This document shows positions 11,145-23,606 of a stretch of 64,000 bases of DNA, piece by piece. Under the pieces are notes generated by a model. The model made no database searches. It worked only from the letters and a program-made list of their open reading frames with translations, and was not told where the DNA came from. Position 1 is the stretch's first letter. Each line of letters opens with the position of its first letter. The stretch comes from Anisakis pegreffii (taxonomy: Eukaryota > Nematoda > Chromadorea > Rhabditida > Anisakidae). The position numbers were made by a program, and so were the translations under genes. The stretch covers positions 1 through 64,000 of the forward strand of contig JAPYMA010000946.1 in NCBI GenBank assembly GCA_035041965.1. Direction: 5' to 3'.

Positions 11145-13380
11145 ACTTGTAGGGAATCTGGACATTTTCAATGCGGGTAGGATGAACTGGCCGCATTCAG
11201 TATGATCGATTTAATTTGTCGTCTTCGATTAGTTTAGATGGAGTAACTCAAGCTCTATTTTTACGCAGTTTTGCCCGACAACTCCCTGATTCTTCAGCAC
11301 CATTGAATAAGTGGTAATCTCGCCTCTCAGAAAAGTATATATGTCATGAAATAATAATGTTCAGCTCGCGAGCTGTATGTAGTCAAATCTCCTGAACGTA
11401 TTGTATGCTGCTGAACCATTCAATTGTACCGCCTACGTCTCGTTTCACGTTCGTTCTCTCTGTGCATCAGCATATATTGCTGAAGGAAAGCACCTCATGG
11501 AGGTCGACGTTCAACCAACCCTCTGGCTGTGCTTCGAAAACCTTGATAAGATCACCAAATCACTAGATTTTATAAGTCACATCTTGTAACGTAGTTCATG
11601 TGCAACGTTATTATGTAATATTCTTGATCCACAGAAAATCAGAACAATACGACATTCTTTCGCTGTACGGGCATTTAGATCGAAATTGCCTTTTGCTCCA
11701 CAATTTCTTTGAACAGAATCAAAATGTGAGAGAAAGGATTTGGTATAAACAAAACAGTCGAAAAACGTGAAACAACTACGAATTCTTTTATTGAATATGA
11801 TTTATTCAGCAGCAGACACATCCACGAAACATTTTTTCATTGTCAGCAATGGACTGTGATTATCCGTTAGAAAATATTATAATACTGGTGTCCGAGTTTA
11901 TTCCACAAATGAGGTTGAATATTATATTTCATATTATGATCTGTTGCAATTTATGCATCTTTTTTTGACTACAACCATACAGAATGATGATAATGCGATG
12001 AACATTAATAATTACAGCGATGTTTTCACTTTCTTCTTCATCCAAAGCCAAAAAAGTAAATCAAACTGTTATCGAAAGAAAGAAAAATTCCAATCGGATA
12101 AGACGATCGTCATAAATAATTGCCGGCTTTTTTCTTACTATTAGTATAAAGCTGAAGCGAGCTTTCCGCTCAAAATGCTCATTTAAGTTAGCTCAGATTT
12201 TCATTTTGATTAACCAAAGGAACAATGTAATAATTTATAAGTTTCTTGTTTTCCAACAGATGCATCATTTTTTTGTATACATCTTTATTCTTCATTTCGA
12301 ATGAATCAATCAATTACATCAAACTGGACAACTCATACAAGATTCCATATTTCGAAGAACATAAAATACGCAAAAGACGTGTAATCACTTAATGATAAGG
12401 TAAGTCCATTCGATTGTCACTTCAATTATCGACACACCAAAAATGTTTAATTTTCCATTCGATTCACCGGAAGTCGGTTGTATGTATCAAACGGATAATT
12501 GATATAATTGAAATCAACTCTTCGATAGAAGATAGACGGTTAGTAATGTAACACTGTATCGAAGTGTTTGAAAGCATCACAAAAGCACAGCGAGGTAGCA
12601 CAACGGAAAACTTCAACACTTTGCTTCATATATAAATCTTGTTGTTAGGCACCGTTTCCACAGAAAGCTTCATTATCGGTAAGATTTCATGAAGAACAAA
12701 TTCTTCACATTCTTGTTAAGAACGTATCCTATTTCTCTTTAAACGAATGAGGATATAATCTATTTTTTAAAATATTCTATTGGCATACCTGGCAGAAGAA
12801 GACGAAAAGAAGGCTAAAATGAAACAGGAAAAACAATCAGCAGAATTATTGAAAAAGCGACGACATTCACGTTAATCGCTCGAAATGAAGTCCATCGATT
12901 TTTGTAACACAACCAGTCAGTAATTAAAACCGGTGGACGTAAACTCTCGTTGATCTTATTTGTTACGATTTAAGAAGAGAATTTCATCTGCCTCGAAACA
13001 ACATCACCGGAGCTCCGCCAATGGAAGAAGAGAAGCTGCGTCCTAAGGGGACATGGAATAGGCATAAATTTTGCTCATGGACTTGCTCCACTTACATCCA
13101 ACGAAGTGATGCCAAAATCATTGAACATCAACATCAACAAAAAACTCAAAATGATTCATGACTCTCAGATTTCCCAGTTCCGAGTCGGATAACTCGAACT
13201 GAACAAAATGAATAATCAAGATATACTTCACAAAAGCAAATAGTGAAAATAAATCCCTATAATATGGGATTAATCAATGTGAAATAGGATTTGAAAAGTT
13301 GAGAAAATGTTCCATAAAAGTAGGAACGATAAAGTTTTAAAGATTCAAACACCGAAAGATGCAAAATAAAAGACGAATAA
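11145..13380. other. Intergenic, no supported gene
   Basis: AT-rich sequence downstream of the minus-strand RNF gene. I see no recognisable coding exon, RNA gene or repeat family. An ORF at 11401-11589 (plus) has no domain I recognise. Confidence 0.4.
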
Positions 13381-15047
13381 TCAAAGAATTAAAAGCCAGA
13401 TAATAAAGAATATGCCAATATACACAAATATATTCGAGAGAAATTGCTCTTCTTCTGCTTGGCGACTACCTGGTGCAGCTGAAAAGTTATATTCATATAC
13501 AATGCAATCAGTTTGGACGAGTAAACGGAAGTGATTCTACAAACAATTCATATTCGACTGCTGTAAACTTCACGAACCTCTTCCGTCACACTCGCTGAAT
13601 TGAGCCGAATACATTTCACCACAAGAAAAACGAAGATAAAAACTATGACTATGAGGACAGATTTATGCTAGCAATAGTAATATTCAAAACATCAAAACAA
13701 AAACGAACGTGCATCTGGACGGCGTTCACCAAATCCATTGTTGAAGAATGACGCAAAGAATGAAATTGGAAAAACACCTATACCCATTGAGAACTGAACA
13801 CCACCTCCACCGTTGTCGCCACCCCATTGAAAACCGGGGAAGCCTTGGAATCCGCTCTAAAATTTCAACTTGTGATGGTTTCTTGTCGGAGTTCAAGACG
13901 AATACAACTTATCAGATTTATTGTTCACTCACGAATACCATTTGCAACTTATGAAGCTGGATAATTTCATAATAATAATTTGCAAATTTTGGACTGAATT
14001 CATAATAATGGAATATTGTTTCGAGTAGACTCAAAGTCTACATTATTGCACGACTGAGAGTATTATAATAAAAGGTCAACTCTGGCAATGCTATAGAATA
14101 CGAAAACAGTGAAGGTAAGAAGTGCTTAAGTTTGATAATTGGGCTCTTTACTAAGTCTGTATTGGATCCATATATTTACTATCTCCGATTTTCATATACC
14201 TGCGGAGCTTCGCTTCGCTGTCCCTGCGGTCGGGGTGGCACCTTTTCACGCGGATCGGTTTCGTTACCGCCTCTTCCATACAATGGAATCACCTAGAATC
14301 AGCTCTTTTTGATCAATAACGGCAATGTCTTTCTGATAAATCCAACTTTTGAGGGCATATCCAAGGAAAACTGATAACAGTGCAAAAGTTATAAAAATGA
14401 TTTGACAAACATTATTAAAAACAAACAGTTACAATCGAATACGGGTTCTGCCGACGAAGATTACTTTCTAAGCAATTAATCGATTCAACGAACACTCAAA
14501 AGACATTCACATCTGTTTTTAAACTTTTGAGTTAAAAAAGTGATACTCATGACTCAGCCACACATAAAATGAAATCGAATTATGCACCTTATCTTTACTA
14601 ATCGCGGACTTGCAAACAGGACACAGCTGTCTGTTGGGACGAGTATCGAGCCATTGGTGAAGACATGGCCAACAGAATAAATGACCACACATCGACACAA
14701 CTGCATCACGGGCTGTATCCAAACAAATATTACATTCGAATCTGGAACTTTGTTAAATTCGCTGTTGTAAAAAATTTTCCAATTCATTCACTTAAAACAA
14801 TCCGCGAGCATAAACAGACGCAAACGCAAACAATAACGTCATGATATACGTCGTCGAGTTTGGATGAAGATATACATTTTAAAAACATTTTCAAACTGGT
14901 AACAGAAAATATCAAATGAGAGTAAACTGTGATAATAACATACCGTCCACCTTCGTCGTCTTTCTTCTTATTTTGTTCTGACTGTGATGTGTCTTCAGAA
15001 GGTTTCTTGGCATCTGTTGATACGGATGCACCACTCGATGACGCCAT
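13381..15047 (-). CDS. rnf-5: RNF5/RNF185-like membrane-anchored RING E3 ubiquitin ligase
   Basis: Five exons: 15047-14944, 14741-14588, 14292-14200, 13856-13730, 13478-13381. They join in phase to 191 residues; human RNF185 has 192. A C3HC4 RING is complete, with ligands C38, C41, C53, H55, C58, C61, C75 and C78 in the family-typical context [14 protein letters not shown] Gly-rich linker leads to a hydrophobic stretch at about 137-155, and residues about 172-191 form the C-terminal membrane anchor ([17 protein letters not shown]). Known members sit in the ER and mitochondrial outer membrane and ubiquitinate substrates in ER-associated degradation; that role is inferred from the family. The exon-4 donor (TTTG then gtgaac) was chosen because it alone restores the tail anchor. 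Reading through it gives an early stop at 13692. An acceptor-like AG lies 13 bases before the ATG. Confidence 0.95.
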
Positions 15048-15060
15048 ATCAATAGGTTAC

Positions 15061-16420
15061 CTTTAAATATTCAACAATCTCAATGGCAAGAAAATCGGTT
15101 ATCTATGAGAAGCACGCATCGTTTTACGGAAAATTTGCCATCATCCGGGCTCATCGACAAACATATTCGATACAACAGACGCTTCATATTGAATGAAAAG
15201 CTGTAAATTCATGAGCATCTCCAAAGAACGTTATCATTACGTTACGAGCAAAAAACAAAATCAATCCAACGGAGCAACCGTACAGTAATAAAAGTATTAT
15301 CTAACTAACAATAAGCATAGATGAAGACTGATGATACGATGATGATGATGTGATAAAATGATAACAGAGTTGTTATTTGCTTTTCCTATGAAAATTTATT
15401 GGTATTTTCGCTGTCAATACTGCTAAAAGACAAAATGCACAAACGATGGAAACAATAATTACGCTGTTAAGAGTCGCATGAGTGAGGAAACGATAAGAAA
15501 ACAAATGGAGCTTGTGAATGAAACGGAATGTGAGGGAACGAAAACACTGTACATGTTGTTGCTTTCAATCACTTCAATTATGTCAGTTATAAGTCAATAC
15601 TGTGATAAAGAATTCATCAAAGGTGATGCAAATGAATAAAAAAAACAAAGTTTTTTTGGTTTGCATCAATCGATGAAACACTCAGCCTTGAAGTTGGAAT
15701 GAACAAGCCTGAAACAATTTTAAGCACGGCTGAAGCAATAATCAATGTTATTCGATAACTGTTTTTCGTAACAATGATTTCATCAGTCAATAATGCTAAA
15801 GTAACGCTGTTTGCTTCAAATTCCACTCCCGTTCCAACCATACTAATCAAAAGCGCAAATGAATATTTATAAAACGAACCAATACAATACATCAATAACA
15901 AAACAGCACAAAACGATCAACAATTAACTCCAACTGAAGAATGATCTCTAATCGACAATTACATTTCACATATCGAATGCGTTGCGTATTGGCAAAGCGT
16001 GTCTCATTGATGTTCCCATATACACGCTGTATCTATCATATTCACGTACACAACACGAACGAGCACTCGAACAACTCAGCACAGATCTAGTACAACGTCA
16101 CCTTAACTTGTTGGCATTAGCTGATTGCATTTGTTTTATAAATTGCGAATGAAACAAGCAATCAGCAGTAGTTATGTTAATAATAACAATAATAACTCTC
16201 ATAATATCACAATAATACCTGCACGAATAATTTATCTTTCGCGAATGTGCGATATATAATAAACAGCACAATGATGTTTCTTGACCTAGATGATAAGATA
16301 CGAATGATAACAATGAATCACTGATAGTTTATTCATTGTGCCTCCGGTCAACTTGGTGTATACCAATAAAACTGCGTCAGGAATTACAGAATATCTTTCT
16401 GTGTTTCAGTGAGTTGATTG
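15061..16420. other. Intergenic upstream of the RNF gene
   Basis: No recognised feature. A 94-codon minus-strand ORF (15617-15901) and an overlapping plus-strand frame both look weakly coding, and I cannot assign either. GATGAT-type short repeats occur near 15330. Confidence 0.35.
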
Positions 16421-16424
16421 GGAA

Positions 16425-16900
16425 CATTGTTGGAGATTGTGTTGATGCTCTGGCGTTCTTGGTTTCATTCTCAAATACGCAGAGTATTTATGTTCTCGTT
16501 CAAATCTTACTTTCTGATCAAAATCATGGGAACGAATTGATTTCAGCCATAATGAAATTTTGGTGGCTGGAAAAGATATGTCTCCGAATTATGAGCGTTT
16601 TGAATAGTTCTGCTTAATGCAAAACTGTCACATTATTGATTATAAACCTGCATGCAGATTTATCAAACCGTTTAGTTCCACCTAAAAATCTTATAAAACT
16701 CAAATACAATTCGAAAAAGCTGTTGAATACTGTAAGGAAAAGCTTCCGACACATACACCGGCAGTCACAGTTGGAGTTCTCGCTCATGTCAATAAAGGTG
16801 AAGAGTGAGACATCATATGTTGATTTTATTCCTGAACATAAACCTGACATTGAGAGAACAAAAGAATTGGTGGAAACCGCAAAACTTTTACAAGAATAAT
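16425..16900 (+). pseudogene. Frameshifted coding remnant, unrecognised
   Basis: Protein-like sequence is spread over more than one plus-strand frame. One frame gives EKAVEYCKEKLPTHTPAVTV and runs to a stop near 16806. A second then gives YVDFIPEHKPDIERTKELVE up to a TAA at 16897-16899. An earlier stretch in another frame gives NEILVAGKDMSPNYERFE. No intron fits between the second and third pieces, so a small indel is the simplest explanation. I do not recognise the family. A real gene with an assembly error is possible. Confidence 0.4.
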
Positions 16901-18492
16901 AATAAATTTTAAATTGTCCTTTAATTTTCACAAGTTTATTAAAATTTTAAAAGCAATCAAATAATTTCTCTATTTTATTTCGAGTGATTCTCTTCAAAAC
17001 ATTTTCCAATTCTTTTCAAATTTTCATCTGATTCGCATTTTGCACTGAACTGATGATATTTTCACATGAGCTGAGTGGACATTTTGTCTTCAATAGTGAT
17101 GCTAATCGAGAAAATTTGCGTTCGGTCGGAATCGGACCAAACATACTTTTTGGTTCCCAGTTCCCAAATTTGATATTCTAACTAAATCCAAATTATTCAG
17201 CCAGAATTTGGCTAAATTTGCCTTTTAGAGTTTCAAGCGAACAGTTACGAAGATCACCGAATCTCGCGATTACCGACAATCCGAAAAAACGTTTGAATCG
17301 ATGGTTCGCTCGGATTTGACCGACCGAACTGCGGCAGATTACCATTACTTATCTGTAGGCGTAATTTCGCATGAATGTGTTACAAATGCAACCTTCTTTC
17401 TGCATCAGCGGAGCCTTGGTGGTCTTGCTTTTGGGCGAAGAAAACTCTATTTTCAAATCATAGTAAATAAGATCAATTAGAGTTTGGGTCCACCAGTTTT
17501 GCCAGCGGATTAATTTTGTCCGAAAATACTTTTCTTGATTATTCACTTCTCATTCTTGAATGAACTGCCCCAAAAAAATTTGGGAAATCCATGCCTTGCA
17601 CCCTCTTTGTCGATGTGTTTTTAATCGCTTTCGTTTCAAATTCTACCCTAAATCAGTTTTAGCCGTTGTTGAACGTGATTGCTGACCTCAGTTTCATAAT
17701 TGGCATTTCCCATTCCATTCTTTGTCGAATTTTATTGTTCTGATTATTTTTCATCACATATACAAGAACAAAAACTGTATAATCATTGATTTTTTGTCTC
17801 TCTCACCGTTTCCAAAGCAGCTATTACATATTAATAAACGCGGAAAACGAGGTCGATTTGGCTAGCATGTTAGCGCAATTGGACGACTGAAAGCAAAAAA
17901 CTGAGAACCTGCATTAGGGGATTATATCAATGATTAACAGTTTATGTCAATGAATGATTAACTGTTCTTAATTAGTGATGATTTTTAACAAATCAACGTA
18001 AACATATCACTGGAATCGACACTGAAAGGTTAGACGTTCATTGGTTAAATTAAGATGTGAGGTCATTGTGACAAGATCAGCTTTGAGGATGGACGGATGG
18101 ATAAGTTCATCATGAAAATTAGCGGTATTGTCGAATAGTTTGAACATCACTTGACTTTATTGTTTGATGTTCCTCGCTGCAAGGTTGGAAGGATGTTCCT
18201 CTCTTGCAGTCTTTCATTATATCCCCTAGACATTGTATTCACTCAAGCGGACAGCTTCTGTCTGAAATGAAGTCTATATTATCGTTATCAGGGCCATAAC
18301 TACTACCCGAATGCCCATTCAGAGGTTGAATCAATTAAAATCAGTTAATCCAAAAAAATGACGAGGTATAGGCAATGCAGCGGTGGTTTTTCTCTTATTT
18401 TCGGATGATAATGGCGACTTGCGAACGTAAACTGACAGCGGTAGGATGGCTGTTGAGTGTTAATACTACTAATACAAATAAATTTATAGATA
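16901..18492. other. Intergenic, no supported gene
   Basis: AT-rich sequence without recognised coding, RNA or repeat features. A minus-strand ORF at 17349-17546 has no recognisable domain. Confidence 0.4.
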
Positions 18493-18693
18493 ATTAAAAG
18501 AGAAAATTTGTGCCTTGATCAAATTTTCAACAGTGACAAGACAAGCTTTTATTATGGCATGCTACCTGAAGACACGTTCACAGTCCATGTCGAAGAAAGA
18601 GCACTGTCTTTCATGACTCGCCAGAAGCTTTGTCGAGAGCTACAAGGCAAATGGCACTACGAAGAAATGCTTGTAGAGCAAAAAAAAGATTAA
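18493..18693 (+). mobile_element. Tigger/pogo-like transposase remnant
   Basis: One frame contains FNSDKTSFYYGMLPEDTFTV, which resembles the first catalytic region of Tigger/jerky/pogo DDE transposases, where the usual core is an N-x-D-E-T-x-hydrophobic motif. Here the residue after the Asp is Lys instead of Glu. The frame ends at 18693, and no flanking transposase sequence or terminal repeats were found. It is best read as a short dead fragment. The family match is from memory of the motif only. Confidence 0.42.
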
Positions 18694-21600
18694 AGATTAT
18701 TTCTGTAAGCTACATTCGAATTGATCAAGTGTGGTTTGGTTGAGCAAGGCTGGTTACAGGTACTATTTACAAAGCGGCAGTTAATACGGAAAAGGTGCTT
18801 GTCCCTCTTCATGATCCACTAGATGCGTATGGTTAAGGTTGACGAAACTCAAATTAATGGATGAATTTCTTCATCCGAACATTTTTGTTTTCTGAACAAA
18901 CCCAGAACGAACACAGTGGTTTCAAGTATGTGGGATAGATCGTGATATTTTTTCAATAATATTAAAACACAATCTGCAGAGTATTTTCTGTCAGATACTT
19001 TCTCTGCGATGGAACAAATATATCTTTCCGATGTGCCTGTCATAAATCTGCCTCAATAAAAACATTCACCATCCTTTATTTAGAGCTTTCCATTATTTGA
19101 AAGCTATTGAATAGCAGTTGTCAACATTAACATCAGAAGCGATCGATCGTTATTCATCTCGATGACCGATTGCTATTGTGTTTCGATGTACTAGATTTTT
19201 GGTATTGTTATGATTGAATGGTGGGTATATTTTTTATGTGTGTATCTATTGTTTTCCTGAAATTTCGTTTTTCATTGGTTTCTTTCTGGATTGAATAGAA
19301 TTTCATTCTTAAATTGGTCGGCTTCATTCGGGATTCCAAATGAGCTTTTTGTTCCGATTGTCTTATTCCATCCAATCTTCAAAGAAATCATTTAATGAAA
19401 TGGAATTGTTACATGGTCAGGAGACCGAATGCCATCTTCGAATCGATGGTGCCATTCAAGGGTATCACTCGTTTGAAGAAATTTTTTTGAACGGATCAGC
19501 ATGCAAGATAAATGAATGCTTTCTGGATATTTATGGTATGAGAAACTTCGGAACATTTCGTCATAACTTTGGATGAATTGATCAATAATTATCTAAAGGT
19601 CACTCCATCAACGGTAATTGTCTAATTCATTTTTCATTCTAAAGCATCCTGCTATTTACAATTAGCTTGTGCGCTTTAGAGGTAACGAAACGGAGTAATA
19701 ATTTCTTATTATCACGCGAATTATTCGATTAACGAACCACCTGGCATCACTATTAGCACATTGATTAACGGTGCCCATTTGTGATTACTTTATAGAATTG
19801 CGAAAACAGATTCTAAGTTATCAAAAAACTATAGACGTCGATGAGTTCACGCGTTGTTTCTTTCCGAAATAATTGTCTAAATGACGTTGGGCACTAGGTG
19901 CAAAACAGTGAAGGATCCTGCGATTTGGGTGCATAAAGAGAAGTGAATTCGCTAGTAAACTACGAATATGTAGATAAAAAAGAACGAGGAGACTGGTGAT
20001 TAGGGATAACAGAGTGATATTTACTCATGATTAATGGGATAATATAACTAATGAATCAGATGGTAGATCACATCAGTTCGATTAGTTCATATGATATGGC
20101 TGGATGAGAAAACAATAATCGTCAATTGTAACTAAGAACAAGTGAAGTTAAAGCTATTGTGATGCTGAAGGAAGTTAATAAATCAAAGTTTTAAAGTTGT
20201 ATGAATGAATGTTAATCGATCCTTTGCACACTCCATCATTATACACAATCTTATCATCACTCGTATCGCTCTCGCAAATCGTTTCTCTACTAAATCCATG
20301 CAGGATATAGTTCGGATGACTTTTATATCATCAATTGCTTTGTTCGAGTCTTCATTTGAGAACACTTCGATATTAGTCACCTTCTGTGCATTTCTTGCTC
20401 AAATGCTCGTTTGTAAATAACGTGACTCTTAAATTCCGCTCCAAATCAAAATGGAAAATCTCTTCATCACGTTTCGGCGCCTAAAACTGGTAAACTTTAG
20501 GGGCGAATTATAAGCAACATAATTCAAAAAAAAGATGTTTCGCTATTAGGACAATAGAATTCCGAGGTCCGAAATATGGCTTTTTTGCAGCGTAGTTTTG
20601 TAATTGTTGTCTAGGGAAATTCAGTTGAACTTTCGACTAATTTTATTCTCATTCGTTTCGAATCTGCCAGCTAACATTATGAGTAATTTTCTATTGTTGC
20701 AAGGAAAACACAACGATGTGCTGAGGAAATTTCAGATAGTTCACCTTGCATGCTTCTTTTGATGAACTTAAAAACTTAAGAAACCACTCGAATTCTAGAA
20801 AATAATTCAGCTCTCAATTCAACTTCAAAATCTCCAGAAATACTCATCAAAAACATCAAATTTTATCCAGCTGTGAACAACGAATCCCGACGTTAAACGC
20901 ACCTCATTTTCAGATGTGTTTTATATCTATTGCAAGCATAATTTTATTGTTCTTGCTGAACAATTTCATTTCCTCATCCTATGGAAACAAAAATGTCTCG
21001 AATATATCATCACATCAATCAACAAAACCTAACGGTTTGTTTGTTTGCACTTATCTAACTCAGTTCTGAACACACTTGTGCATTTATTTCATTGATATGT
21101 TGCAGCATTTCTTGATTTTTTTTCTCGCTAAATTTTCAGTCTCGCTGTCTTCGACCAATCTCAAATTTACTGTAGGACATTTTCTCGACATCCAAAATGG
21201 ATCACCGATCTTTCATTCTTTGAAGCATCATGAATTTTGATTGTTGACACTTATTCAACAATTTTCAGCGAACATATTCATTCCTTCCTATTTTATCACG
21301 TGACTAATGAATTTATCGGAGAAAAAATTTCATCAGTTTTGCAAAAAGTCCAAATAATTCGGAAAAAAGTTGTTCTGAACTATTAAAGTATATGAATATG
21401 GTTTCATACATTGAGTGACGGAAGAGATGAATATCTTACAAAACCGCAGCATAAGTGATGCACAACTCTAGAAGAGTTATAGATTATCAGGTGATATCAA
21501 GAGAATCACTCAAAGATTGTTATTGTTGCTGATCAGTTTCATTCAACTGATAAATTCTTTCGAAAATATAAATGAGGTCAAAGGTGATTGTTTCTGTGAA

Positions 21601-22199
21601 ATGCGTCTCGACAAAATATGTGCGGTGTATCGAAAATAAACTAATAATGTCCTTTCACGTATCATGAACAGCTCTTATCATTATCATCAAACTTATTGAT
21701 CTGCAACAGATGATTTAAAAACAATTCTGAAATAACGTGACACAACGTTTTCGAGCAGCGTGAACGTCATGAGCCATCCTTCAGAACGTGAACGTCAGAA
21801 ATAGAGTTACCCTTCCAAAAAACAACTCACTTTGAATGGTAACTCTCCACTCTGATATCTGAGCAGTATCATATTTAAGACAAAATTCTTTGATTGCGTA
21901 ATTTTTTTCGGCAGCGTTCAACCGAGAAACTTTTTGATTATCCAAAAACATCTATCCTGTGGATGAAAACCTATTGTTCCAGAGAGCATTCTGCGTTTTT
22001 CAAGGTTCAGTCAGAGGTATTCGAGAGCGCATCATGAGCTAAGCGCTACATGAGCCTAGAAAATTCAATTCACTTCAAAACGTTTAAAGAGGTTCGCTGA
22101 TGATATTCCGATATATCGAACTTCGGTCATTTGAATACACTAATATGATTGTTAGCGAAAGCGCAATCGTATGAACAAATCATGCTATATATCTTGCAG
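18694..22199. other. Intergenic or intronic, no supported gene
   Basis: If the PLAT gene starts upstream, its earlier exons would lie here, but I cannot identify them. A plus-strand ORF at 19340-19556 (ATG, then a possible donor gtatga) contains QETECHLRIDGAIQGYHSFE and is the best candidate for a coding exon. ORFs at 20183-20420 overlap on both strands and I do not call either one. Confidence 0.35.
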
Positions 22200-23606
22200 T
22201 GGTGAAGGCATCAATTGGGAGTGTTTGGGATGTCGTAATAAAAACGTGTGATGAACAAGGTGCTGGAACGGATGCAGCTGTTTATTTGAAAGTTTTTTAC
22301 GAGACTGATCATGCTAGCGAAATATTCCAGCTCGATAATCCTGGAACGTTCGTTCCTATCGCATTTCAAAGTTTATCATCCTCTTACGAATAACTAGACC
22401 AGTGGTTGTCATGGGGTGAAATAGGAGCTTTTATAACCGAAAGTGTTCCCTATTTTGGGTAATTTGGAGGTCTTAAGGGGCCATGAATGAGGTCGAGAAC
22501 TTACTTGTTAGTATTTCGTGCAGTTGTTATTTTACGATAGAACGCCACTGTGATACTGTTTTTTTAACTCGGAAATGTAAATGTGGTTAGTGGATGGTAA
22601 CACTCTTCATTCTTCTATTTTCTGGCTGTGAGTATCATTGGATCGTCCAGTCCTAACAGTGTTTTCATTTGTTTTAGCATGGTTTTCATTCTTTTCCTAG
22701 CTGTTGCAATCACTCTCATAGCTTTTATCATTAAAAGTGTTCTCTTTTGCTAATTTCTCATTCATTTCACTCAACAATTAAAGTCAAATTCTCATTCTAT
22801 CAAATACACTCTATTATTGATCATTTGACTGTCGAACGTTGTTGAGCAATAATATTCGTTTGCTGTATTGTTGATTTCGGCCATCAACACCCGTTAACAC
22901 ATCCAGTAAATAGTGTATGCTACAGAATAAGAAGTTGATTCGAACTGTGAAGTGAAATGGAAACGAAGTGAATGAGAAAAGCTCATCAAGAGAACGACAT
23001 TCGCATGTAATAGCTATGAGAGTGAATACAACACGTCTGAAAAGAATGAGAAACCATCTAAATCAGTTTGAAGTGAGCGTATCAGAGACAATAGCTTTTC
23101 ATGCAACCATAACTGATTGCAATAATGATCAACACAACAGTTTGAGAGAAAGACCAGCGATGTCCATTACCATCATGAACATGCTAATAAGGTTGAACGT
23201 AACGGCCATCTGAGCATGATATACGCAATTTCCATATTCAATAGGGGGGGGGGAGGTTACGGTGGCCTGCCAGATCATCAAAAGTGAACCAATGAATGTG
23301 AGAACCACTGAATTAGACTGAAAGAATGCTCGCTTGTCTTCTGTTCACCTTCTCAATCATGAATTTACCATAGTGCTCATGCCCAATATTTGCGTTGGAT
23401 TCATTTTGATTACGATTCAAAATTCTTTTATCTGGTCGCCAATTATATTTTTGTGCGTTTCAACGTGAAAATTGATTTATAGGAATGATTTTGAACGTGG
23501 TCAGAGAAACCATTTTAAAGTGTTCTTGAGGTATAAAGATATCATCAATATCGGACTTTTTTGGTGGCCCGGATTCACGCTGAATGAAGATTGGTGTGTC
23601 GATTGG
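22200..23606 (+). CDS. PLAT/LH2-domain protein, two exons recognised (partial gene)
   Basis: Exon 22200-22347 follows a good acceptor (atatcttgcag) and contains DVVIKTCDEQGAGTDAAVYL, the typical first half of a PLAT beta-sandwich. Exon 23483-23606 contains NDFERGQRNHFKVF and then NEDWCVDW, the typical second half. The phases fit: two bases at the end of the first exon plus one at the start of the second make a Thr codon. Joining them gives one continuous PLAT domain. PLAT domains bind lipids or proteins in lipoxygenases, polycystins and LOXHD1-type proteins; which kind this is cannot be told. The first donor (AAC then gttcgt) is weak. A hAT element fills most of the intron. The exons before and after were not identified, so the gene could be intact, truncated or dead. 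Confidence 0.6.
22400..23310. mobile_element. Non-autonomous hAT-like element, copy 1
   Basis: The left end is CAGTGGTTGTCA and the right end TGAGAACCACTG, an imperfect terminal inverted repeat of the CAGTGGTT type common in hAT elements. The flanks are an 8-bp target duplication, aactagac (22392-22399) and aattagac (23311-23318), with one difference. The 911-bp interior has no transposase. It includes a 10-G run at about 23244 and an 81-codon ORF at 22968-23213. The element lies wholly in the intron between the two PLAT exons. Confidence 0.9.

Noticed and set aside
13692..13730. RNF gene ending at the stop at 13692
   Set aside because: Reading through gives a protein without the family's C-terminal anchor. 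Splicing at 13730 to 13478 restores it with correct phase and a 191-residue length.
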